A stretch of 43,556 bases of DNA, from NCBI GenBank assembly GCA_024364805.1, contig CM044489.1:166234841-166278396 (forward strand), in the 5' to 3' direction. Made by a program: the position numbers and the translations under genes. Of this stretch, positions 1 through 9,546 are shown piece after piece. The notes beneath the pieces are model-generated. The model saw only the letters and a program-made list of their open reading frames with translations, was not told the DNA's origin and did not search any database. Numbering within the stretch: the first letter of the stretch is position 1; each line of letters opens with the position of its first letter. Source of the stretch: Euprymna scolopes (taxonomy: Eukaryota > Mollusca > Cephalopoda > Sepiida > Sepiolidae).

Positions 1-30
<30 letters not shown>
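1..30. repeat. (TG)n microsatellite
   Basis: The window opens inside an uninterrupted TG dinucleotide run that continues beyond the left edge. It is a simple repeat with no coding role. Confidence 0.97.
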
Positions 31-33
<3 letters not shown>

Positions 34-41
34 TTAGACTT

Positions 42-330
42 TTTTGGACTATTGTTCTCCTTTTGGACATTATTTTCACACCGCTTCAGTAAATATAACC
101 ACTAACCTTTTTGGGGTGCATCTTGTTAAACTTTCCGTCAAAATTGGGAAGGACCTATGGTGTAACGAATATAATTGGTAAGTAATGATCAGTTATAAGT
201 CTTCTGGAAATTGAAGGTTTAATCCTTTCTATGAATCCTTACAAGCTACACCTGTGAATCAAATAAAGTGCGAAATTCTACAAAGATTCTAGAGTTCGAC
301 CGAAAGATTCCAGAGTTTGACAATTTTTAA
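42..330. repeat. Degraded pieces of the tRNA-SINE family
   Basis: Bases 42-140 match, on the minus strand, the 3' half of the SINE seen at 5395-5760 (an ACTATTGTTCTC block, a TCTTGTTAAACT block). Bases 285-325 carry the AGATTCC..GAGTTTGAC repeat of the same family in plus orientation. The two pieces are in opposite orientation, so this is a broken pair, not one copy. Confidence 0.5.
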
Positions 331-1550
331 ATAAATTGAAGTAACCTACGTTATTTTATTGCAAAGAACACAACACAATAATAACAAATAAAACATTGTC
401 AGCTTAAATGCTATTTAATGGCACTAAACAATAAATAAAATGAGTTTCACGACTCAACTTTATTTTCAACTTCCTTCTTTTCTTTCTTTTTTCATTATTA
501 ACTGGAAGCATAAAAACTGAATCTAACATAGAATAAAAAAATACTATTTATAAAAGAGGTTTGAAGACAATGAATCCTAAGCAACGCCAGACTGGGACAG
601 CTAGTTGTTTAATATTTGTAATCAAGTGATGTTTTTTGTATAACAAATTTAGCTTCACTTTGAACATTCCAGGTAATGTTAAAAGTAAACATGATCAAAA
701 CGGTCTCGTTTTCTTTTCTACAACAAAAATTTCCTGACCAAACAAATAAAAGGAATTGTTTAAATAGTTCAGATTCAAAATTAACTATTGAACAAAAAAA
801 AAAAAAAGCAAAAAAAAAAAAATCGTGTTTTATCCTTTAAAGACCATGTTTAAACAATACAAAAGAAAACAAACGAAATCAGGATTTCTTGAATTAAATA
901 TACTGTTATCTTACCAAAGTTAAAAGGTCGATATTTGCTTATTTACTTCGAAAAACCGCCAAAGCAAATGCTGACATCTGAGAAGGAACTAAATAAATAT
1001 GTGGAGTCATTGTTGCAAGCTTTAATCTGTTTTGTTGTTTTCTGTCGTTTTAGAAAGAGAAAAGTTACACCGAAAACGTGAACTAGTACAAGCATTTACT
1101 TGGTCAAGTTGAAACTCAAATTAAAAATTGCAACAAATAGACAATACTGGGTCAGTATTTTGCTATATCATTTTTTTAAAACTTTGTCTGATTACCATGT
1201 TTTTACAAGTATTAACACGTCAAAGTATTTCACAGAAGTCAGAATAAATTGTGATGTCATGATATATCATTTTATTCTCTCTTCCTCTTCTCCTCTTTCT
1301 TATTGTGATATCATAATAGATCCACCTCTCTTTCCAAAATAATGACAATATCTTTATGTGTCTTTTCTGAACACGACGCCATCATTTTGTATTCTGTGTA
1401 ATCATAGGTAACACATCACGCTCCGATTTTATTTTTAACTTATTATTGAAGAGGTGTGCCCAAAATTTATTTTTCTACATTCTCAGTGCCTCTTTGCCAG
1501 AAATTCAATGATACATCTCTGTTTCTGATGCACGTCCATGACACGGGTTG
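331..1550. other. AT-rich stretch, no gene seen
   Basis: No splice-bounded coding block or recognisable protein was seen on either strand. The 80-residue reading frame at 1100-1342 has no family signature and AT-driven composition. At about 575-606 there is a minus-strand copy of the ACTAGC...CCGG-type head motif also seen at 19805 and 25142, so part of this stretch is old repeat. Confidence 0.5.
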
Positions 1551-1554
1551 CATC

Positions 1555-2000
1555 ATTTATTAAATATAGCCGCCTTTAGGCACAATCACCGCCTCGATAC
1601 GGGTCTGGAACTGGAAGTAAGCCTTTTCTACAAGTGCCAGCAGAAGCTCTACAAATACTCGGTAGATGGTGGCGATCAGACTGGCTTTGGTGTTGTGGCA
1701 GGTCATGCTGGTAATGTTCTCGACATATGACTAAACGAAGTTGTCCAGTGGGTTCAAGTTAGGTTGGTGTTGACTTTCAAGCCGACTTTAAAAATGTGAT
1801 GGCATGATGTGGTCCTCACTTGAAACCACACCAAAGACCATAACCGCGGGCCATCCGATGTGTTGAGCTGTGCCCTCAGGCCGTGAACCGTTTGAATTTG
1901 GATGATGCTAGTAATAGTTCTGTTGTCATAATTTGGATTGGTAAAGAGCATGCAGAAGCACATCTTCGATCTTACTCGTTGAACATTGTGTCACTTTCAG
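1555..2000 (-). pseudogene. Mariner-like (Tc1/mariner superfamily) transposase remnant
   Basis: On the minus strand, conserved mariner-type blocks appear in order but in different frames: a segment reading LFTNPNYDNRT, then VMVFGVVSSEDHIMPSHF, then NLNPLDNFV followed by SYVENITSMTCHNTKASL, ending in RIEAVIVPKGGY and a stop. These match the C-terminal half of a mariner transposase around its last catalytic Asp (the LD of NPLD). The part normally lying between the PSHFF block and the NPLD block (about 60-70 residues, including the middle catalytic Asp) is missing. There is at least one frameshift and an internal stop in place of the Trp after DNFV. No terminal inverted repeats were located. It is a plain DNA transposon fossil, more GC-rich than its surroundings. 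Confidence 0.85.
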
Positions 2001-2142
2001 ACATAATAGAAGGCTCCTATCACTCTTGGGATTTGTACACAACTGGCTAACTAGTAGATGGTCTGCAACAAAATAAGAAAACCGGTTTTCATCAAACGGA
2101 AATGGAATCATGTCTTTTAGGCGACAGTTTTATCGTTCCATA

Positions 2143-2245
<103 letters not shown>

Positions 2246-2690
2246 TGTAATTGTTTTTGAAATTGTGGATTTTCTTATGCAGATGCAAAGTCTGCGATAT
2301 GCTGAATTTAATTGGCATTCCTAGGAATTTAAATTGCATTTTTAAATTTTTATTTTAATATTTTGGATAATATACTCAAAGTTTCTTTAGACTACGTATT
2401 ACATTTTTAAACTTTTATAAATCTGCTTCCTCTTATCTTTCACAGAATTTAGAAAGAGAAACGTCCTAAAGGTACCTAAGCTTTTTTAATGCATCACCAT
2501 TCCAAATTGTATAATTTTATGTGCTAATTAACATATCCTCGAATAGTTCTTAAAGTAGTATTATACATTTCATTATTATTAAATTTATTTATTTATAAAT
2601 ATTTTTTTTTATATTTGTAATATAGCAACCGGATTCTGTTTACATTTCTTGTTAGAGAAGTCACATTTTCCACTGTAATTATTTTAGCTC
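2246..2690. other. AT-rich stretch, nothing recognised
   Basis: A/T-dominated sequence with short A and T runs. No repeat family, coding block or RNA signature was recognised here. Confidence 0.5.
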
Positions 2691-2692
2691 CT

Positions 2693-2790
2693 TACATCGA
2701 GTGGCTTATCTGGAGGAATTTCCATTAAGAAAAAACTTTCTTTCGTTTAACCCATGGAGGGCGGAAGACATGTTTAGGACAGCGAGATGG
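2693..2790 (+). mobile_element. LINE 3' tail followed by a short dispersed repeat
   Basis: The CTTACATCGAGTGGCTTA...TTTCCATTAAGAAAAA segment matches the 3' tails at 34250-34312 and 40850-40905, and so is the terminus of the same LINE family. Bases 2738-2790 (GGACAGCG end) resemble 4455-4515, a second small repeat of unknown class. Confidence 0.6.
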
Positions 2791-2894
2791 GTTAAAGACT
2801 TACAGAGTATTATATATGTATACTATACACATTAACAGAAACTTTCTAACTGCTAAACCCCAAATTAGTGTGTGCCGTTGTCGTTATTATGGTT

Positions 2895-3010
2895 GATTGG
2901 TTAAGGACACAGACTAACAATCTGGGTGTTTCAAGTTCGAATCCAGTATGTTCCACATAATCACTTTCACTTAGTATGTTGACAATCTTCTCATGGTCCT
3001 TCCCCTAAAT
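2895..3010 (+). mobile_element. tRNA-derived SINE, decayed head
   Basis: The GGTTGATTGGTTAAGG segment resembles an A box, and AAGTTCGAATCCAG resembles a B box about 35 bases on, as in a pol III tRNA promoter. A four-pair stem closes the loop CTAACAA, so the anticodon-like triplet would be AAC. Acceptor and T stems do not pair, so this is a SINE head, not a tRNA gene. Confidence 0.6.
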
Positions 3011-3019
3011 GCTCGATAT

Positions 3020-3940
3020 CTACAAGAAAGAATTTTGACGAGAAAAATGTCGGGGAAACCAATGTTAACAATAAAAGCACCTGATTCATACGATATGATA
3101 ATGACAATGATAATTACTAATAACAAATAACAACTGCAGTTTATCATAAACTGAGCATTCTTCTCCACATATTCCTTAAATAATGATCTGAAAAATGTTT
3201 TAGTAACAATATTTTGTAGCAAAAAGGATATCGCTGTTACGTCTACTACTACAACAACTACTCCTTATTGACTACTACGTGTGATCTATGCAACAATATT
3301 CTAACTGATGATGTATCACCATCTGCATAATTTGATTATTTCAAAGCATAATGCTACAGTCAGAATTATTCAATTTTCTTTACAAAAATAAAATAAAATA
3401 GAATATAACGCTAGAGAGGTAATCATGTTTTACAAAGTCGTTCTTATTTCAGCAGTTTCTCAACAAATAAAAAAGTGACATTTTTTATTTATTTTTTATT
3501 TATCAACTATATTGATGAAATGAAGTCGACCCAGTCACTATAGGTCTATAAAGAAATTCCAATATATGCTCACACATCCTGCAAATAGATGCATGTTTCT
3601 CGAAATTAACAGTTCTATTTCGTAATTTCCTACATTACATCCGCCCTAGCTGAGTCTCACAAAATAGTTATACTTAAAGGAAGTAAGCGTAACTTTAAAG
3701 ATCTACTATCACTCCTACATCAATCACCAGGAATATATTTTCAAGCTCAGTCCGTCGATATTTCATTTTCTTATTTTATGATATTATCTTTGATCAAATG
3801 TAACTTCCTTCACTAAATACAGACCGTTATAAACTTATTTTTATAGTATGTTGATTGGTTGAATAAAATCACATTCATGGAATATTCAAATATTATTACT
3901 GAACACTAAACAAGCATGCCATAGTGACTATATAGAAAAA
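3020..3940. other. AT-rich stretch, no gene seen
   Basis: The 83-residue minus-strand frame at 2971-3222 has no recognisable domain or splice sites and overlaps SINE-like sequence. Nothing else could be identified. Confidence 0.45.
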
Positions 3941-3947
3941 CAAGTTC

Positions 3948-4092
3948 TGGAGGCACAAAAGGTCACTCATTTTAATGGTACTACTTTTGTCTTCGTAGCT
4001 CTTTAATTTTTTGATTAAAAAAAGTAGGAAGCTTTATTTTTTGGAACTGCCCTATTACTCACCTATTATTCACCAGGGATCAAATTCGTTCA
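3948..4092 (+). repeat. Inverted-repeat arm A (partner at 6993-7142)
   Basis: About 140 bp matching the reverse complement of 6993-7142 at very roughly 90% by eye. Shared landmarks, reading inward, are a GAGG(G)GCACAAAAGGTC start, a TTTTTTGATTAAAAAAA block, GGAACTGCCCTATTA and CACCAGGGA. It could be a terminal inverted repeat of a DNA transposon or one of two inverted MITE copies. A further inverted piece of the same family (TTAGGTTAAACGAGGAATT) lies at 4177-4199. Confidence 0.75.
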
Positions 4093-4353
4093 TGTAAGCG
4101 ATTTCTTTTTTCATTTTACAGTAAAATTAATTTTCTTTACTCGTAATTGTTAAAAAAAAAAATAATAACAATGAAATTAGGTTAAACGAGGAATTTCTCC
4201 TTTTTTTTCTCATTCTTTCTAATAGCGTGATTGAACATGAGTATCAGATAACGAGTTACGTATGTTCATAATAAATATTGAGCGATTATCTCCCCAGAAT
4301 TGCACTGCCAATGAGCTCAAATCACTGTCGCTTTTTAAATACATCAGATCCCC

Positions 4354-4418
4354 AATTCAGATCTTATTTCTGTGGCAGAGACTTCACAATTCAGATCTTA
4401 TTTCTGTGGTAGAGACTT
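4354..4418 (+). repeat. 34-bp tandem duplication
   Basis: Two adjacent copies start with AATTCAGATCTTATTTCTGTG at 4354 and 4388. They differ at about one position, so the duplication is recent. Confidence 0.95.
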
Positions 4419-4515
4419 CACAAACGGCTACCCATTTCAGCCTGGTACTTCCATCATTAAAACCTTTCTTTTGTTTGAACTATGAAGGAGAGCAGACGTG
4501 ATTGGGACAGCGGCG

Positions 4516-5160
4516 GAATTCCTGTGCAGAATACTCTATTCTTATGAAGTAAAAAAAAAAAAACGCTTATCTCGTTCAGATTCAAAATAAATGACTCTCT
4601 CTCCGCGAAGAAGTCCTTTTATGATAAGCTCCTAATTTTCATGAAAGATATATATCCAGTCCGTTGCTAAAGTCGCTGTTAAAAGGGTTGTATACCTGGC
4701 AACCGATGCGGTCCTCTACCTATTTAAGGGTCAGATGTGTCGAGAAATGAAAGACTGTTAACACATTTGGGTTAATTACTCTCCAGACAGATAAATATTT
4801 AATGTTCTCTTTTTAAATAAAAAAAAGAAACTATGAATTTCAAAGCAGACAAAAAGGGAAGAAATCACAATAGCAATGCACCTCACTCCATTTGCATATT
4901 ATGTCAAATCCTATTTTAACTCATTACATTGATTTTGTAACAACAAGAAATAACTTATATAAAAAATATTGAAATATATTTGAAAAAAAAACAAAACACT
5001 CCACACGTCATATTTTCCTACTTCAAAAAATCTCTACAAAAACAGTCTCTGCTAAAAAATTAAAAACAAAAATATATTATTTCTATACCAACTAAGGGGA
5101 AAAATCCTCAAAGTACTCGGCATAAAATGACCCAAAGCCAGCAAAAAAAAAATCAAGATA
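4516..5160. other. AT-rich stretch, no gene seen
   Basis: Poly-A runs and AT-rich filler. No coding block or repeat family was identified with confidence. Confidence 0.45.
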
Positions 5161-5178
5161 AAATATTTTTTTCTCTTT

Positions 5179-5204
5179 TTCTCCCCAGAATTGCAGAATT
5201 TAGC

Positions 5205-5238
<34 letters not shown>
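5179..5238 (+). repeat. Dispersed repeat end with poly-A run
   Basis: A TCTCCCCAGAATTGCAGAA..TTTAGCATT segment followed by a long A run. The same segment with a shorter A run recurs at 6690-6732, and a partial version is at 4289. It looks like the tail of a retroposed sequence. Confidence 0.6.
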
Positions 5239-5239
<1 letters not shown>

Positions 5240-5394
5240 GCTGATACGCAATGTTTCTTTCTTTCTAATGCATACATCATATTAGAAAGAATTGCTTTTG
5301 CAACATTGGAAATGTCTGAGACAAGAGCATTATTTTAAAACGGACACACAGTAAGTATTACATACTTAATGTGTAAATTTAAATTAAAACGGTT

Positions 5395-5762
5395 CTGAAT
5401 TTTTTTTTTTAGATGAAGATTAATTATTTATATTATTTGTATTCTTCGAGCTACTATTCTCATTTTGAGTGTTATTTTCACGTTTTGTTCAATATAATCT
5501 CCGACCATCTTCAGGTGTATCGTCAAACTCGGAAATCTTTCTGTCAAACTCGGGAATCTTTCTGATAAACTTGGGAATCTGCACGGAATGTCAAACGGGG
5601 GTAGTATGTTCTCGTTCTATCAGTCATGACCGGGTAGAAGTTTTAAGTAATTAGCAGCCGTATTGTTGGGTGTCGCCTGCATTAAGTATTGAACCTTCGA
5701 TCTCCAGAAGACTGTAACTTTTACAAGTGAATTTTAAACAAGAATCCGTGAGAACAGTTGTC
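5395..5762 (-). mobile_element. tRNA-SINE family, most complete copy
   Basis: Read on the minus strand, a decayed tRNA-like head near 5760 (GGTTCAATACT in B-box position around 5690) is followed by a body. Next come three 21-bp repeats of the form (T)TTTGACAGAAAGATTCCGAG (5520-5585), then a conserved tail with CACCTGAAGATGGTCGGAG, an ACACTCAAAATGAGAA block and a terminal A-rich run (5399-5412). Other copies lie at 28945-29275 (-), 30325-31062 (-, pieces), 32640-32885 (-), 33330-33555 (+), 42825-42930 (+) and inside the 27.3-28.2 kb inverted repeat. The tRNA head plus shared body and A-tail are SINE hallmarks. The tail carries the hammerhead-like motif described in the findings. Confidence 0.75.
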
Positions 5763-5832
5763 CGAATTTAGATAAGAAGTTGAACAGTTATATATTAGAA
5801 AAATAAAATACTTACCTTTGCATACGGCTCTA
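5750..5832 (-). pseudogene. Remnant of a duplicated sushi exon edge
   Basis: Bases 5765-5830 align with 8286-8356, which are the 3' end of the sushi exon and its donor-side intron. Both read, on the minus strand, ...GTATG(C/T)AAAG followed by GTAAGTATTTTATTTT and an AACTTCTTAT block. The preserved exon end would encode Ala-Val-Cys-Lys, like the Val-Val-Cys-Lys that ends the sushi domain. Upstream of it there is no Trp, no Asn-Gly and no cysteine series, so the rest of the domain is gone. It overlaps the 5' edge of the adjacent SINE copy. The likeliest origin is an old local duplication of the exon, later truncated; chance resemblance is less likely given the shared intron. Confidence 0.5.
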
Positions 5833-5849
5833 TATGAAATTAGGAAATG

Positions 5850-6680
5850 TGTATATGTTTATGTACAGAATTCTCTCTTAAAGTGAGTCAAAGTAATTAA
5901 GTTTGGAACACAGGCTTCTAGGCGTAATAGTTGATAATGTGAATTATATTCATGTTAATTTAGTTTTATCCGAACAGGGTAAAAAGCAGTTCATGGAAAT
6001 TCAGATATCTGTTTTTGTTCATGAAAATTTAAATATTGATTCACCCAGTTTCAGTTTTAGTTTGATTTTTAAACAGTTTTTAAGCAGTTTTTTTTTTGTT
6101 TTACGACATATCATCACTGCTGGTGTCTGTTATTTAATGCAATATCCGATCATTTTGGTAAAATATTTTCTGTTTCAAGTTCTTTTAGATCTTCAGATAT
6201 GTATTTGTAGTGTTCGAAACGTTCCATACCGTGTTCCATACATATGTGTGTGTAAATTTAAATTAAAAAGCAAACCAGGCCTTACCAACCAAATGTAATA
6301 TAATAATTGTTCTATGTTCCGTAACGCGGACGTGCGTTATATGCAAATACAGAGCTGTGTACGAAATGACGTCATGATAAGAAAAAAGACAATTAAAAGA
6401 AGAGAGAGGACAATCACATTAGAGACGTGAGTGACGTTACAGCCGCAATTGAATGCCGCAATAAATGTCGTTGTTACAAAAAAAAAAAGAAAAAAAGGAG
6501 TTGAATTATTACTTGTCCTGTGTTCCTTGCAACATACTCTGCTACAACGTGTTGGAACTATGTGTGTAAACTTGGGTAATGTTGCATCCTATGATTTTTC
6601 CTTACAGTTTTTTTTCATTAATAACGAGAAGTCACGCGTGGCGGAGAATGAAGAAATAAATTGCCGTATTAAAAAGAAGA
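5850..6680. other. Unassigned stretch with reading frames of unknown status
   Basis: Two plus-strand frames (131 codons at 5903-6298, 94 codons at 6431-6715) show no recognisable domain. They are rich in Phe, Lys and Asn as expected from AT-rich DNA and run through poly-A and duplicated segments, so I do not call them genes. Bases 6535-6590 recur at 6799-6850. Confidence 0.45.
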
Positions 6681-6685
6681 AGTCA

Positions 6686-6850
6686 TGTTTTTCTCCCCAG
6701 AATTGCAGAATTTAGCATTAAAAAAAAAAAAATGTCAAACGGGGGTAGTATGTTCTCGTTCTATCAGTCATGACCGGGTAGAAGTTTTAAGTAATTAGCT
6801 ACTCTGCTACAACGTGTTGGGTCTACATGTGTAAAGTTGTGTAACGTAAC
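6686..6850 (+). repeat. Mosaic of three local duplications
   Basis: Bases 6690-6732 duplicate 5181-5225. Bases 6733-6799 are an exact copy of 5588-5654 (67 bases, beginning TGTCAAACGGGGG). Bases 6799-6850 are a diverged copy of 6535-6590. The pieces are joined end to end, so the block was assembled from nearby sequence. Confidence 0.85.
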
Positions 6851-6992
6851 AGTTAGTTGTTTTATAAAAGGAAATTGTTGTTTGTGTTTTTGTTTTTGCA
6901 GAACTTGATTTAGTTTTGCAAATAGAAAGAAAAAAATAATTACATCAATGTTGCTGCAATTCTTGGCCAGAAAGCTGGTATCTTTAGACTGA

Positions 6993-7142
6993 TTAGGTTA
7001 AACGAGGAATCCCTGGTGAATATATATTAATAGGGCAGTTCCAAAAAATAAAGCTTCCTACTTTTTTTTTAATCAAAAAATTAAAGCGCTACAAAGACAA
7101 AAGTAGTACCATTAAAATGAACGACCTTTTGTGCCCCTCAGA
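6993..7142 (-). repeat. Inverted-repeat arm B (partner at 3948-4092)
   Basis: Reverse-complement partner of the arm at 3948-4092, with the same GGGGCACAAAAGGTC outer end. If both arms belong to one transposon, that element would be about 3.2 kb (3948-7142) and has since received SINE and other insertions. No transposase was recognised between them, so a non-autonomous element or two separate inverted copies are equally possible. Confidence 0.75.
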
Positions 7143-7346
7143 GTTTTAAGTCAGCATGATATGAACACATTTGAAAATTAACACTACTTATAGACACGCA
7201 TCGAATTTGATCGATAATCATATTGAGAAAAATAAAGAATTATGATTTTTGGAATACATCTACTGTAAAAATGTGTAATGTGAACTGAATTTCAATTTCT
7301 TAAAATATTTTAAACTTAAGTTTTAAATTTGAGACTTTTTTTTTAG

Positions 7347-7542
7347 GATTAAATCATGTAATGTAATTGTATTAAATATTCTTGACCTAGGATTTGATTA
7401 AATCATGTAATGTAATTGTATTAAATATTCTTGACCTAGGATTTGATTAAATCATGTAATGTAATTGTATTAAATAGTCTTGACCTAGGATTTGATTAAA
7501 TCATGTAATGTAATTGTATTAAATATTCTTGACCTAGGATTT
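7347..7542 (+). repeat. 49-bp tandem repeat, four copies
   Basis: Exactly four units start at 7347, 7396, 7445 and 7494, each beginning GATTAAATCATGTAATG and ending CCTAGGATTT. They are nearly identical; one base differs in the third copy (ATAGTCTT for ATATTCTT). This is a young minisatellite and probably varies in copy number. Confidence 0.98.
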
Positions 7543-7744
7543 AGTATCATTATATTTTTATTATAAACTGACATGAAAATGAAGAAAACCGTTCTGTTCA
7601 CGGAATTAATTTTATCCGTCCTACAACGGGTATTCTTCGAGTTAAGTAATAAGATTGTTATCAAATGTAAATAAGTTTTAAATATTTACAACAGCTTAAA
7701 TATTTATGCATTATGATAACCGTAAAAGCTGTATGTATTTTGTT

Positions 7745-8275
7745 GATTAATCAAAATCAGGAATCGGAAAAATCCGAAGTTTTGGGGGTATTGGAATCGG
7801 AAAAATTGAACACAGTTTCTGATTCTAAAAAAGCGATTCTTTCATATAATTTTTAGTTTTTTTTAAAACTTAAATTTCTATTGCTGGTGCTGCTGATAAA
7901 TAGTCTTTGATTTTAAACTACTAGAAAAATTAACATTTATAAGTCACTATAAGAATCTTAGCTAAAGATGGCACTGGAAAAACAAATGGTCCAGTAAAAA
8001 TAGCACGAGTGTATAAAGAAAAAATGGCACAAATGAAAAATATAGATGAAAAAACTCACAATGAAATTATCAAAATCTTGGATACAATACATAAACGGAA
8101 ATCATTAAGAAGAAATTAAAAATAAATCTATATCTATTGAAAAGTAGATATGGACTCTCTGCTCCCCCCTAAACCCCACCTCCAAAAAATGAATTCTACT
8201 ATTTTAGAATCGGACTTGGAATCAGTAATTGTATTAGAATGGGAAAAAAAACATTGTAATCGTTCCATCACTAGT
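7745..8275 (+). mobile_element. hAT-like non-autonomous element (fossil)
   Basis: The two ends match the reverse complement of 34948-35335: an AATCGGAAAAA..TTGGAATCGG side and a CCATCACTAG end, the reverse complement of a hAT-style terminus like the CAGTGATGGGA at 34951. Part of the interior is also shared. The middle (7960-8118) has a 50-plus-codon open frame on the plus strand reading ILAKDGTGKTNGPVKIARVY and onward to a stop. That could be a leftover of an element-encoded protein, but I do not recognise it. The element sits just downstream of the sushi exon, in the intron. Confidence 0.6.
7935..8092 (+). repeat. Direct repeat R1, copy 1
   Basis: About 150 bp nearly identical to 9160-9308 (R1, copy 2), starting at a CATTTATAAGTCACTATAAG block. 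Copy 2 carries an extra base that breaks the shared open frame. The two copies flank the sushi exon. Confidence 0.92.
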
Positions 8276-8345
8276 AAGTACTGCAAATTTTAATAAGAAG
8301 TTAAGAAGTTATAAAAAAATAAAATAAAATAAAAAAAATACTTAC

Positions 8346-8543
8346 CTTTACATACAACTTCTTTTCCAGACCAGGTGCCATTTTCCTGGCACACTCGCAC
8401 TTTGGAACCATGTATTTTGTAGCCCTTTAAGCATCGGACTTTACACTTGGTGCCTGCTACCAGATCACTCCCATCTGAATAGAGACATCTTGGCGGTAAC
8501 ACTTTGCCAAAATCAGGGGTTACAAGAGCGTGGCATGGCTTTG
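8346..8543 (-). CDS. Exon encoding a six-cysteine sushi (CCP) domain
   Basis: This is a 198-base internal exon. On the minus strand it is preceded by a pyrimidine-rich acceptor ending TTTTCCAG and followed by a GTAAG donor. It starts and ends in phase 1 and encodes 65 whole codons without a stop. The protein runs KPCHALVTPDFGKVLPP and on to TWSGKEVVCK. Cysteines are at residues 3, 19, 33, 37, 51 and 64, with the canonical GY at 40-41, NGTW at 54-57 and the final C. Four cysteines are the sushi minimum; the extra pair (19 and 33) is the pattern of selectin and SVEP1-type sushi repeats. Such domains are extracellular adhesion or recognition modules with internal disulphides. The frame opens well upstream of its first GTG or ATG, so this is not a start exon. 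The gene's identity is unresolved; an SVEP1-like or selectin-like modular protein is likely. Confidence 0.93.
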
Positions 8544-8989
8544 CTGGAAAATGGAAGAGAGCCCAAAGTAAAGATAATTTGCGTTCGACTTATTGCTAGT
8601 GTATTACAGTATTAGAAACATAAGTAAATGTTGCAAAGAAAGATAAATGCTATCTTGTATACACAATTAGTATTATTGTACAATACCTCTTATCGTGCTG
8701 TAGAATTAAGTGGACGTTGTGTGGGGGGGTGTAATTCTATTGATAGACCTTTAGGAGAAAATCAAGTAAAGTCGTAAAAGATGTGCATTTATTTGGTCCT
8801 CCTTCTGTCTTGAGATAACGGATAACCTCTGAAAGAGTGCAACTGTAATAAGGATTTTATAGTGAGCAAGGGTTGCTCAATCTCCACCGACACCGCTCCT
8901 ATTCCAACATTTCTTATGTTTGATGCCAAAGAGAATGCCTGGAAGCAACGTTCATGTTGACTAGAAAGTCTTTCGTTATTTTTTTTATT

Positions 8990-9150
8990 ATACCAAAAGT
9001 AATGTCTTCTATTTTTTTTGTTCCACCTGAATGGATCAAAGGGTATTGCTAATTTCATTAAGTGACTTCACTTAATAAGTTATCGAGATTAAAAGCAACT
9101 CAAGGATAAAGGCTAATGAAATCAAGAAATTGTCAGTTGGGCAATGATGA
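8990..9150 (+). repeat. Direct repeat R2, copy 1
   Basis: About 160 bp closely matching 9370-9532, from CCAAAAGTAATGTCTTCTA to the GGGCAATGATGA end. A third, shorter copy is at 31690-31760. The start of the second copy, GAGGGGCATTCCAAAAGTAAGG at 9363, looks like the terminus of a mariner-type MITE, but the opposite end was not found. Confidence 0.85.
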
Positions 9151-9159
9151 GTATTAACA

Positions 9160-9308
9160 TTTATAAATCACTATAAGAATCTTAGCTAAAAATGGCACTG
9201 GAAAAACAGATGATCCAGTAAAAATAGCACGAGTGTATAAAGAAAAAATGACACAAGTGAAAAAATATAGATGAAAAAAATCTCACAATGAATTTATCAA
9301 AATTAAGT
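9160..9308 (+). repeat. Direct repeat R1, copy 2
   Basis: Partner of 7935-8092, inserted directly between the two R2 copies. Its frame is interrupted by an extra A near 9263 relative to copy 1. Confidence 0.92.
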
Positions 9309-9362
9309 TTTATTTTTTTATTATATTCATAAAAGTACGATTGTGCAAGTAAAGTGATATTA

Positions 9363-9534
9363 TGAGGGGCATTCCAAAAGTAAGGCCTTCTATTTTTATT
9401 CGGCCTGAATGGATCAGAGAGTATTGCTAATAGCATTAAGTGATTTCACTTAATAAGTTATCAAGATTAAAAGCAACTCAAGCATAAAGGTTAATGAAAT
9501 GGACAGATAAGATTGTCAGTTGAGCAATGATGAA
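9363..9534 (+). repeat. Direct repeat R2, copy 2
   Basis: Partner of 8990-9150, with the possible transposon terminus GAGGGGCATTCCAAAAGTA at its left edge and a TTGAGCAATGATGA right edge. Confidence 0.85.
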
Positions 9535-9546
9535 AATTATAAGTGG

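Noticed and set aside
7347-7542. CRISPR-like array
   Set aside because: The 49-bp units are directly adjacent with no unique spacers; it is a minisatellite in a eukaryotic genome.
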